A stretch of DNA of 64,000 nucleotides from Aggregicoccus sp. 17bor-14 (lineage in GTDB: Bacteria; Myxococcota; Myxococcia; Myxococcales; Myxococcaceae), in contig NZ_VJZZ01000006.1 in the NCBI RefSeq assembly GCF_009659535.1, positions 124,001-188,000 of the forward strand, read 5' to 3'. Within the stretch, counting starts at the first letter, position 1. Each line of letters opens with the position of its first letter. The translations under genes were made by a program, and so were the position numbers. Of this stretch, positions 51,519-64,000 are shown in pieces. The notes under the pieces were generated by a model. It was not told where the DNA came from and did not search any database. It saw only the letters and a program-made list of their open reading frames with translations.

Positions 51519-52100
51519 ATGCAGAGCCAGGCCAGCACGGCAGTTGCGCCCAGCAGGCACATCTTCGGCCATGCGATGGAGGGGCTGCTGCGGGTGCTGG
51601 GCCCCGAGCCCACGGACGAGGACCTGCGCGTGCTCCACCGCCTCGGGATGTCCCTGGACGCGCTCGAGGTGACGTACCCGCTGGAGGCGCACCTCGCGCT
51701 GCTGGACCACCTGGTGCAGAGCCGCTGGGCGCAGCTTCCCGGGGACGAGGGCTACGCGGCGCTGGGCCGCGCCACGGTGGAGGCCTACGAGGGCACGCTG
51801 ATGGGCCGGGTGCTGCTGCAGATGCTGCGGGTGCTGGGCCCCGAGCGCGTGCTGTACCGGCTGACCAAGACCTTCCGCAGCACGAACAACTACACCGAGA
51901 CGCAGGTGCGCGAGGTGGGCCCGCGCCACTTCGAGGTGTGGATCAACGTGGCCCTGCGCCCCGGCTTCGTGCGCGGGCTGCTCGAGCAGGGGCTCTGCTT
52001 CGCCGGCGCGCACGGCGTGCGGGTGGGGCAGATGGTCGGGCGCGACGGCTGCGCGGTGTACTACGTGCGCTGGGACGCGCCCGAGCCCCTGCCGGCCTGA
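51519..52100 (+). CDS. DUF2378 (TIGR02265) myxobacterial protein
   Basis: This 193-residue protein matches the DUF2378 family, which is expanded in Myxococcales and has no known function. Conserved features include GRATVEAYEGTLMGRVLLQM, FRSTNNYTETQ and HFEVWINVALRPGF. No signal or membrane segment is seen. An alternative in-frame ATG at 51477 would add 14 residues; ATG 51519 has GGGGGA upstream. Confidence 0.85.
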   Translation: MQSQASTAVAPSRHIFGHAMEGLLRVLGPEPTDEDLRVLHRLGMSLDALEVTYPLEAHLALLDHLVQSRWAQLPGDEGYAALGRATVEAYEGTLMGRVLLQMLRVLGPERVLYRLTKTFRSTNNYTETQVREVGPRHFEVWINVALRPGFVRGLLEQGLCFAGAHGVRVGQMVGRDGCAVYYVRWDAPEPLPA

Positions 52101-52217
52101 GGGCCCCTCCCGCAGGCGTGCGGCAGCGGGCGTCCGGCACCCGTCTTCGCGCCCGCATTTCGCTCGATTTTCCCCCGCGCCCGCACCATCTCTGCCCCCA
52201 CACGCGGGGAGGCAGAC

Positions 52218-53222
52218 ATGGCAGCGCAGCGCACGGTGAGGCTGGGAGCGACGGGGCCCGAGGTGTTCCCCCTGGGGCTCGGGTGCATGGGGATGAGCGG
52301 GATGTACGGCGCGGCGGACGAGGCGGAGAGCGTGCGCACGATCCACGCCGCCCTCGACCGGGGCGTCACCCTGCTGGACACCGGGGACTTCTACGGCATG
52401 GGGCACAACGAGCTGCTGGTGGGCCGTGCCCTCAGGGAAGCCGGCCGCCGCGAGCGGGTGCAGCTCTCCGTGAAGTTCGGCGCGCTGCGCAGCCCGGACG
52501 GGGGTTGGGGCGGCTACGACGCGCGCCCCGCGGCGGTGAAGAACTTCTGCGCCTACAGCCTCAAGCGCCTCGGCGTGGACGTCATCGACATCTACCGCCC
52601 CGCGCGCCTGGATGCAGCGGTGCCCATCGAGGACACGGTGGGCGCCATCGCGGACCTGGTGAAGGCGGGCTACGTGCGCCACATCGGCCTGTCCGAGGTG
52701 GGCGCGGAGACGGTGCGGCGCGCCGCGCGCGTGCACCCCATCGTCGATCTTCAGATCGAGTACTCGCTCGCGACCCGCGGGCCGGAGGCGGACATCTTCC
52801 CCTGCCTGCGCGAGCTGGGGATGAGCGCCACGCTCTACGGGGTGCTCTCGCGCGGGCTGCTCACCGGGAGCAAGCCCCAGGCGAAGGGGGACTTCCGCGC
52901 GTTCCTGCCGCGCTTCAGCGGCGAGGCGGGGGCGAGGAACCAGCAGCTCGTGGAGCGGCTCGCGCGCTTCGCCGGGGAGCGCGGGATGACCTCCGGGCAG
53001 CTCGCCATCGCGTACGTGCTCGCGCGCCAGCCGGGCTTCGTGCCGGTGGTGGGGGCGCGCAAGGTGGCGCAGCTGGAGGACGCGCTGGGGGCGCTCGAGC
53101 GGCCGCTCTCGCCGGAGGACGTGGCGGCGCTCGAGCGCCTGGGCGCGCTGGAGGGCTCGCGCTACGGCGCGCAGCAGATGCGCGACCTGGACAGCGAGCG
53201 CGGCGGCGGCGCTAGGCCTTGA
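52218..53222 (+). CDS. Aldo/keto reductase with altered catalytic His
   Basis: The 334-residue TIM-barrel protein has the AKR pattern: LGLGCMGMSGMYG, DTGDFYG (D54, Y59) and VKFGA (K86). At the position of the tetrad His the sequence is IDIYRPARLD, without His, a variant seen in some AKR subfamilies. The cofactor site YVLARQPGFVPVVGAR is normal. The family reduces carbonyls with NADPH; the substrate is unknown. A ribosome site, GGGGAGGCAGAC, precedes it. Its stop overlaps the convergent ABC permease gene by 11 bases. Confidence 0.9.
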   Translation: MAAQRTVRLGATGPEVFPLGLGCMGMSGMYGAADEAESVRTIHAALDRGVTLLDTGDFYGMGHNELLVGRALREAGRRERVQLSVKFGALRSPDGGWGGYDARPAAVKNFCAYSLKRLGVDVIDIYRPARLDAAVPIEDTVGAIADLVKAGYVRHIGLSEVGAETVRRAARVHPIVDLQIEYSLATRGPEADIFPCLRELGMSATLYGVLSRGLLTGSKPQAKGDFRAFLPRFSGEAGARNQQLVERLARFAGERGMTSGQLAIAYVLARQPGFVPVVGARKVAQLEDALGALERPLSPEDVAALERLGALEGSRYGAQQMRDLDSERGGGARP

Positions 53223-53973
53223 GCTTGTAGCCGCGGCGCAGCAGCGTGTACGCGACCGCGGTGGCCACCACCGCGAGCGCGACGAGGATGGCCCCGCCCA
53301 GCAGCGGCGGGAAGGCGCTGCGCCCCAGCATGCCGTAGCGCAGGCCTTCCACCATGTAGACCACCGGGTTGAAGAGGCTCACCTGGGCCCAGGGGCTGGG
53401 CAGCTCCCGCACCGAGTAGAAGACGCCGCCCAGGAAGGTGAGGGGCAGCATCACGAAGGTGGGAAAGAAGTTCACCTGCTCGAACTTCTCGGCCCACATG
53501 GCCGCGAGCAGCCCCAGCATGCTGAACACGTAGGAGGCGAGCAGCAGGAAGAAGAGCACCGCGGGCGCGTGCGCGAGGCTCACGCCGGTGAACAGCGCCG
53601 CCACCCCCCAGGTGAGCAGGCCCACCATCAGCCCGCGCACCATGCCGCCGCCGATGAAGCCGAAGAGCAGCTCGAAGGGGCCCAGGGGCGCGGCGAGCAG
53701 GTCCACCACCGTGCCCTGGATCTTCGTGATGAAGAGGCTCGAGGAGCTGTTGAGGAAGGCGTTGTTCGCGATGCCCAGGAACACGAGCCCCGGCACGATG
53801 AAGGGCAGGTAGGGGTGCCCGTCCACCTCGTGCACGCGCCCCGCGAGGCTGTAGCCGAAGACGACGAAGTAGAGCGAGGTGCTGATGAGGGGCGAGAGCA
53901 CGGTCTGCCCCGGCACCCGCAGGAAACGGCGGACCTCCTTCGCGAGGAGGGTCTTCATCCCGAGCGTGTTCAT
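53212..53973 (-). CDS. ABC-2-type transporter permease
   Basis: This 253-residue protein has six membrane helices in the ABC-2 arrangement: an N-terminal cytoplasmic KEVRRFLRVPGQTV, then PYLPFIVPGLVFLG, FLNSSSSLFITKIQGTVVDL and the conserved ending VMLPLTFLGGVFY, FNPVVYMVEGLRYG. Such permeases pair with an ATPase to export lipids, polysaccharide or drugs. The matching ATPase is at 58295-59233 on the same strand, with the hybrid kinase between. Its start lies 17 bases after the kinase stop. Confidence 0.92.
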   Translation of the reverse strand: MNTLGMKTLLAKEVRRFLRVPGQTVLSPLISTSLYFVVFGYSLAGRVHEVDGHPYLPFIVPGLVFLGIANNAFLNSSSSLFITKIQGTVVDLLAAPLGPFELLFGFIGGGMVRGLMVGLLTWGVAALFTGVSLAHAPAVLFFLLLASYVFSMLGLLAAMWAEKFEQVNFFPTFVMLPLTFLGGVFYSVRELPSPWAQVSLFNPVVYMVEGLRYGMLGRSAFPPLLGGAILVALAVVATAVAYTLLRRGYKLKA

Positions 53974-53990
53974 GGCGCGTACCCGTGCGC

Positions 53991-57716
<3,726 letters not shown>

Positions 57717-58294
57717 GGACGCGCGCGACTGTAGCAATGGGTGTTCCAGCCCCTGATGCGGGCCAGCTGCGCTCGCCTGCCCGGGATGCGAGCGGCTGCG
57801 GGGCAGCGGGGCGGGTGCGGGTGACCCACGTGGGTAGAGGGATACCCGCCTGCAGCGCCGAGGTGCGCCGCAGAGGGCTCGAAGGGAAGCCGGGAGGGAC
57901 GGAGGCGGGAGGCCTGCGCCCAGCGCGTCAGGGCGCCGGCCTGCGAGGCGCCCCGGGGAGGCGCGAGTGAAGGGGAGAGGGGTGTCGGGCCGAGTGCTGT
58001 GCGGCCCTGAATACAAACCTCGGGACTTCTGAAAACTCCCGAGGTTTGTCATCAGGAGCGCACCGGCCTGCCCCGGCCCAACCCGCACGCGCGTGCTTTT
58101 CGGCGACCGAAGCGCGGGGACGTCGAGCCGGCTCGCCGCGCCTGCTGCAAACCGGTTCTCTCCCGAGCCTCCCCGGAGCGCCGCGCAGGCCGACGCCCGC
58201 GCGCGCTCGGCACCCACGACAGGAGCCCGTCCCGTCCGGCTTCCTATGAGCGCGCGTGACGTGCTCGCCTGGGCGCTGGGAGCCGAGCCAGACC
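57717..58294. other. Intergenic region between ABC ATPase and hybrid kinase
   Basis: About 580 bases without a convincing gene. The last bases before 57716 presumably hold the kinase promoter. A perfect 13-base inverted repeat at 58013-58049 (separate entry) is the main feature and is AT-richer than its surroundings. Confidence 0.5.
58013..58049. terminator. Perfect 13-base inverted repeat, probable terminator
   Basis: ACAAACCTCGGGA (58013-58025) and TCCCGAGGTTTGT (58037-58049) are exact reverse complements around CTTCTGAAAAC. The stem runs from A-rich to T-rich ends, as in bidirectional terminators. It lies about 245 bases downstream of the ABC ATPase stop. A regulator site is the alternative. 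Confidence 0.55.
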
Positions 58295-59233
58295 CTACGC
58301 GGCGGGACGGCCGCGCAGCACCTCGAGCATCACATCCTCGAGCCGCGAGTGTCGTGTCTCCACGTCCGCCACGGGGACGCCTGCGGCATACAGCGCGCGC
58401 AGCAGCTCGCCCGCCGGAGCGCCGCCGCTGCGCTCGACGTAGGTCAGCGTGCGCCCGTCCGGGGCCAGCGTGGCGCCCACGCGTGCCGCCGCCTCGGGAA
58501 GCGTGGGCAGGGCGGAGGAGAGCTGCACCACCAGGCGCTTCTCGCCCATGCGGCGCAGCAGCGCGGTCTTCTCCTCCACCAGCAGCAGGCGGCCCTCGTT
58601 GATCACGCCCACGCGGTCCGCGAGCTCCTCGGCCTCCTCGAGGTAGTGCGTGGTGAGCACGATGGTGGTGCCCTCGCTCGCGAGCTTGCGCACGTAGGTC
58701 CACAGGTCGCGGCGCAGCTCCACGTCCACGCCCGCGGTAGGCTCGTCGAGGAAGACGAGGCGCGGGCGGTGCACCAGCGCCTTCGAGATGAGCAGGCGTC
58801 GCTTCATGCCGCCGGACAGCTGGCGCGTGATGGCGTCCGCCTTGGACTGGAGGTTGAGCGCGGTGAGCACCTCGGTCACGCGCGCGTCGTCGCGCGGGCG
58901 GCCGTAGTAGCCGAGCTGGATCTGCAGGCTCTCCTTCACCGTGAAGAAGGGGTCGAAGTTGATCTCCTGCGGCACCAGCCCCACCTCGTAGCGCGGGCGC
59001 ACCGGGTCCTGGTCCAGGTCGTGGCCGAAGACGCGGATGGTGCCGGTGGTCTTCTTCACCAGCCCGCACACGCTGCCGATCATCGTGGTCTTGCCCGCGC
59101 CGTTGGGGCCGAGCAGGGCGAAGATCTCCCCCGGCGCGATGGTGAGCGACAGGTCCTGCAGCGCAGTGAACTTGCCGTAGCGCTTGGAGAGGCCGGAGAT
59201 CTCGAGGGCGGGCGTGACGGGGGCGGAGGACAT
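58295..59233 (-). CDS. ABC transporter ATP-binding protein (ABC-2 exporter)
   Basis: The 312-residue protein carries Walker [12 protein letters not shown] (about 41-51), the Q-loop VGLVPQEINFDPFFTV, signature LSGGMKRRLL, Walker B LVFLDEPTAGVD and the switch His in VLTTHYLEEAEELADR. The sequence resembles drug/lipid exporter ATPases of the DrrA/NatA type. The C-terminal extension is common in that group. It pairs with the permease at 53212, although a kinase gene and 578 bases of non-coding DNA intervene. Confidence 0.94.
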   Translation of the reverse strand: MSSAPVTPALEISGLSKRYGKFTALQDLSLTIAPGEIFALLGPNGAGKTTMIGSVCGLVKKTTGTIRVFGHDLDQDPVRPRYEVGLVPQEINFDPFFTVKESLQIQLGYYGRPRDDARVTEVLTALNLQSKADAITRQLSGGMKRRLLISKALVHRPRLVFLDEPTAGVDVELRRDLWTYVRKLASEGTTIVLTTHYLEEAEELADRVGVINEGRLLLVEEKTALLRRMGEKRLVVQLSSALPTLPEAAARVGATLAPDGRTLTYVERSGGAPAGELLRALYAAGVPVADVETRHSRLEDVMLEVLRGRPAA

Positions 59234-59325
59234 GGCGCCCGTTGCTCTAGCATCGCCGGGGCGCGCGCACCGCTCGAAACGCGCGGCCCGTCTCGGCGGG
59301 TCAACACGACCGTTTGCCGCACACC

Positions 59326-60687
59326 CTACGGAGCCTGCGCCCCGGAGGCACTGCGCGTGTCTCCCGGGGCCAGCGCGCCCGCGGCGACGAGTGGGAACGA
59401 CAGGTCCTCGAGGTCGGACTGCGAGAACGCCAGGGATGCGTGCGCGCCATCCACGACACGCAGGGTCGGTCGAGGCAGCGGCGGAGCAGCGGCGAGGACC
59501 GTGGAGCTGGTGGGCCACACACCGGTCGCCGCTTGCGCCGCGCGCGCCCTGGCGGCCGCGAACAGCAGGGCGAGCTGCGCGTGCTGGCGATCGATGCGTC
59601 GGGCGAAGGCGGCGAAGCCGGCGTTCTCGCCACAGAGAACGTCGCGCTCCACGGGGTTGTACGAGCGCTGCTCCTCGGCACAGAGGGCCTGCAGCCGCGA
59701 GTCCCGGGCGTCCGGAGGCAGCGCCGCCGCGGCGATGTAGCGCTCTTTGATGCCGGAGAGGCGGCGCGCGTGCTCCCAGTGCCAGAAACGCCGGAGCAGC
59801 GACGGGTCCGCGTCGAAGTCCATCCCCATCTTCGAGAGGGCGAGGGCGCGCGCTCCATCCGGCAGGGCCCGCAGGTGCGCCTCTCCGAGCCAGCGGCTCT
59901 CGAAGGTGATGCCCGCCCACAGGGCCTCGCCCCTCATCGTGTCCGCGAACGACATCCAGCCGACCGACAGCCGCTCCAGCGCGGGCAGTGCGCGCTGCAG
60001 GTCGGAAAGGGGGGCCTCGGTGAGGGCCGTGGCGCAGGCGCGGTAGCCGAGGTTCAGCGTGCTCACCGAGATGAGCTGTGCGAGGAGCGTGGCCTCGGAG
60101 CCCAGGTCACGCGAGAGGGCGATGACATCGAGGCAGGTGTCCAGCGCCTCGGCGGCTGCACCTGCCTGCAGCTGCTGCTGCATGGAGAGCGCGCTCAGCC
60201 TCGTCGCGTGCTGGAGCGCCAGCCCCACGTCTCCTTCGCGCGGGAGGTCCGGGTCGTCGAGCGCCCCGAAGCCCGGCGGGACGCCTCCGCGCTCGGCGCG
60301 TGTGGCCCGGAGTGCCCGGCGCGCCAGCTCGCCGCCGCGCTCGAGTGCATCGCGGCAGGCCTGGGGGAGCTGCTCGAAGGGCCGCTTCCCCTCGCGCACC
60401 TCGCTGCACGCCTGGGTCGTCTTCTCGTCGAGCGCCCGGTAGGCCTGGGCGTCCTTGCCGAGCGGCGCGAGCAGCGGCGCCACGAGCGCTCCGAAGCTCC
60501 CGGCCATGGGTGGCTGTCCGTGGGAGGGACGCGCGAACGGCTGCGCGACGTGAGCCTGCGCCTCCGCCGCGAGCTGCTCTCCCCGCCGCTCGCGCCGCCA
60601 CAGCTCGGCGCCGCCGGCGACCGCCATGCCTGCGAGCACGAGGAGCGAGCAGAGCAGCAGGCGCGGGTGGCGGGTGCGGAAGGCCAT
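59326..60687 (-). CDS. Membrane-anchored protein of unknown function
   Basis: The 453-residue protein begins with a hydrophobic signal anchor ([19 protein letters not shown], about 8-27). A largely helical soluble domain follows ([80 protein letters not shown]). No known motif is recognised; the pattern resembles uncharacterised proteins of myxobacteria. It ends 92 bases before the ABC ATPase start on the same strand and is divergent from ettA. Confidence 0.75.
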   Translation of the reverse strand: MAFRTRHPRLLLCSLLVLAGMAVAGGAELWRRERRGEQLAAEAQAHVAQPFARPSHGQPPMAGSFGALVAPLLAPLGKDAQAYRALDEKTTQACSEVREGKRPFEQLPQACRDALERGGELARRALRATRAERGGVPPGFGALDDPDLPREGDVGLALQHATRLSALSMQQQLQAGAAAEALDTCLDVIALSRDLGSEATLLAQLISVSTLNLGYRACATALTEAPLSDLQRALPALERLSVGWMSFADTMRGEALWAGITFESRWLGEAHLRALPDGARALALSKMGMDFDADPSLLRRFWHWEHARRLSGIKERYIAAAALPPDARDSRLQALCAEEQRSYNPVERDVLCGENAGFAAFARRIDRQHAQLALLFAAARARAAQAATGVWPTSSTVLAAAPPLPRPTLRVVDGAHASLAFSQSDLEDLSFPLVAAGALAPGDTRSASGAQAP

Positions 60688-60798
60688 GGCACCGGCAGTG
60701 TGTCACGGACGCCCGCCGCGCGCCCCACCGCCAGGGCCCTTGCGCCTCCCCCGCCGCCACGCTATCCGGCTGGGCTTTCCCCCACTCTCGAAAGACCC

Positions 60799-62478
<1,680 letters not shown>

Positions 62479-62484
62479 AGCCCG

Positions 62485-64000
62485 GTGAGCGACACGCCCC
62501 CCGGCCCCGGCCTGCGCATCCCCGCGCTCGCGTCCATGCTGGACGCGATGCGCCAGGGGCTGTGCGCCGTGGACCGCGAGGGGCGCGTCACCTTCGTGAA
62601 CCGCGCAGCCTGCGCGCTGCTCGGAGTCACGCCCGCGCAGGTGCTGGGCCAGGGCGTGCAGCGCTTCCTCGTCGCGCCCCCCGCGCCTGGCGAGGAGGCG
62701 GCGCGCGCGCGGCGGCTGAGCGGCAGCTTCGGCCAGCGCCAGACGCTCAAGCTCACGCGCGCGGACGGCGCGCCGCTCACCGTGGCGTACGTGGTGGACC
62801 CGCTCGTGGAGGGGGGCGAGCGCGTGGGCGCGCTCGTGTCGTTCGAGGACGTGACGGAGCGCGAGCGCACCGAGGGGCAGCTGCGCGAGGCGCAGCGCAC
62901 GCTCTCCACGCTGATGGCGAACCTGCCCGGCATCGCGTACCGCTGCCAGAACAACCGCGACTGGACGATGGAGTTCATGAGCGAGGGCACGCTCGCGCTC
63001 ACCGGCTACCCGCCCGAGCGCTTCCTGGGCCCCGGCGGGCTCTCCTTCAACACGATCATCCACCCGGAGGACCAGGCCGACACCTGGGAGCGGGTGCAGG
63101 CGGCGCTCGCCCGGCGCGCGCCCTTCCAGCTCACCTATCGCCTGCGCTGCCGCGACGGGAGCGAGCGCTGGGTGTGGGAGCAGGGGCGCGGCGTGTGGAG
63201 TGCGGACGGGCGGCTGCTCGCGCTCGAGGGCTTCATCACCGACATCACCGAGCGCAAGCAGATCGAGGCGCGGCTGGTGGCGAGCGACCGCATGGCCAGC
63301 GTGGGCATGCTCGCGGCCGGGGTGGCGCACGAGATCAACAACCCGCTCGCCTACGTGCAGGCGAACGTGGGCTTCGTCTCGGACGTGCTCGCGCGCGAGG
63401 GCAGGGCGCTCGCGCCCGCGCTGGTGGAGGAGGCGCAGCAGGCCCTGCAGGAGGCGCGCGAGGGCACGCAGCGCATGCGCGACATCGTGCGCGACCTGCG
63501 CACCTTCAGCCGCGTGGACGACGCCGTCCTCGCCCCGGTGGACCTGGAGCGGGTGCTGGACAGCGCGAGCAGCATCGCCTCGAACGAGGTGCGCCACCGC
63601 GCGCGGCTGGTGCGCGTGCGCGGGGGCGTGCCGCAGGTGCTCGCGCACGAGGGGCGGCTGGTGCAGCTCTTCGTGAACCTCATCGTGAACGCCGCGCACG
63701 CGCTGCCCGAGGGGCAGGTGGAGCGCCACGAGATCCGCCTGCGCACCGCCGCCGCGCCCACGGGCGAGGCGCTGGTGGAGGTGCAGGACACCGGCAGCGG
63801 CATCGCACCCGAGCTGCTGCCCCGCCTCTTCGAGCCCTTCTTCACCACCAAGCCCGCGGGCCGCGGCACGGGGCTCGGCCTCTCCATCTGCCAGGGCATC
63901 GTGGCGGCGCTGGGCGGCAGCATCGAGGTGCAGAGCGCGGTCGGCCAGGGCAGCACCTTCCGCGTGCGCCTGCCGGCGGCTCCCGCGGCGAGCACGGCCG
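62485..64000 (+). CDS. Sensor histidine kinase, PAS-PAS-HisKA-HATPase (partial)
   Basis: Begins at GTG 62485, six bases after the ettA stop, and runs off the window end (505 codons seen). Two PAS domains (ALASMLDAMRQGLCAVDREG; LMANLPGIAYRCQNN) precede the kinase core: His282 in GVAHEINNPLAYVQANV, NLIVNAAHALPEG, VQDTGSGIAPEL and GTGLGLSICQGIVAALGG. The core closely resembles that of the hybrid kinase at 53991-57716. No membrane helix is seen. Coupling to ettA is suggested only by position. A receiver may lie beyond the window. Confidence 0.92.
   Translation, partial: MSDTPPGPGLRIPALASMLDAMRQGLCAVDREGRVTFVNRAACALLGVTPAQVLGQGVQRFLVAPPAPGEEAARARRLSGSFGQRQTLKLTRADGAPLTVAYVVDPLVEGGERVGALVSFEDVTERERTEGQLREAQRTLSTLMANLPGIAYRCQNNRDWTMEFMSEGTLALTGYPPERFLGPGGLSFNTIIHPEDQADTWERVQAALARRAPFQLTYRLRCRDGSERWVWEQGRGVWSADGRLLALEGFITDITERKQIEARLVASDRMASVGMLAAGVAHEINNPLAYVQANVGFVSDVLAREGRALAPALVEEAQQALQEAREGTQRMRDIVRDLRTFSRVDDAVLAPVDLERVLDSASSIASNEVRHRARLVRVRGGVPQVLAHEGRLVQLFVNLIVNAAHALPEGQVERHEIRLRTAAAPTGEALVEVQDTGSGIAPELLPRLFEPFFTTKPAGRGTGLGLSICQGIVAALGGSIEVQSAVGQGSTFRVRLPAAPAASTA

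Overview
The window looks like chromosome from a very GC-rich myxobacterium (Myxococcaceae or close relative). Third codon positions are almost all G or C, so long open frames occur on every strand. One gene (51519-52100) belongs to the DUF2378/TIGR02265 family, which is largely confined to Myxococcales. Lipoproteins, Tat-exported proteins, multi-PAS histidine kinases and a methyl-accepting chemotaxis protein fit that lifestyle. No rRNA, tRNA, CRISPR array, integrase or transposase was recognised, so this reads as ordinary chromosome with some accessory genes.

Layout. 1-6.1 kb: a partial small membrane protein, queE, a lipoprotein-nudC pair, and a GNAT acetyltransferase behind a TonB-dependent receptor with TPR and PEGA domains. 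6.4-11 kb: a methyltransferase, a DUF1361 membrane protein, a large MFS-type carrier and a Tat-lipoprotein SDR. 11-15 kb: a serine-protease remnant, a basic VENL-repeat protein followed by a long hairpin, an alpha/beta hydrolase and a secreted HD-domain protein. 15-20 kb: a divergent TetR/cytochrome P450 pair, a chemoreceptor and msrA. 20-32 kb: phospholipase-D-like lipoprotein, esterase, metallophosphoesterase, methyltransferase, a two-gene GMC dehydrogenase, an outer-membrane barrel, a lipoprotein hydrolase and a PhoD phosphatase. 31-46 kb: a DUF6600 protein, a GGDEF cyclase, an amidohydrolase, a CotH lipoprotein, a metallo-beta-lactamase-fold lipoprotein, an AfsR-like regulator, a VOC protein with a lysine-rich tail, an M13 peptidase, a GFA protein, a histone-H1-tailed DUF3052-like protein and a HIT protein. 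46-64 kb: a topoisomerase III-RecQ fusion, a DUF2378 protein, an aldo/keto reductase, an ABC exporter whose two subunit genes flank a hybrid histidine kinase, a membrane-anchored protein of unknown function, ettA and a partial histidine kinase.

Most striking points. (1) Residues 1-680 of the 1521-residue protein at 46837-51402 form a topoisomerase III and residues 790-1515 a RecQ helicase with zinc and HRDC domains. This joins in one chain the Top3-Sgs1/BLM partnership, and the linker is partly encoded by a REP-like palindrome also found just upstream of the gene. (2) The protein at 11729-12490 has a histone-like basic start and eight VENL-type repeats about 23 residues apart, of no family I recognise. 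(3) Lysine/alanine-rich H1-like tails occur on three otherwise unrelated proteins. (4) A TonB-dependent receptor carries TPR and three PEGA domains ahead of its plug.
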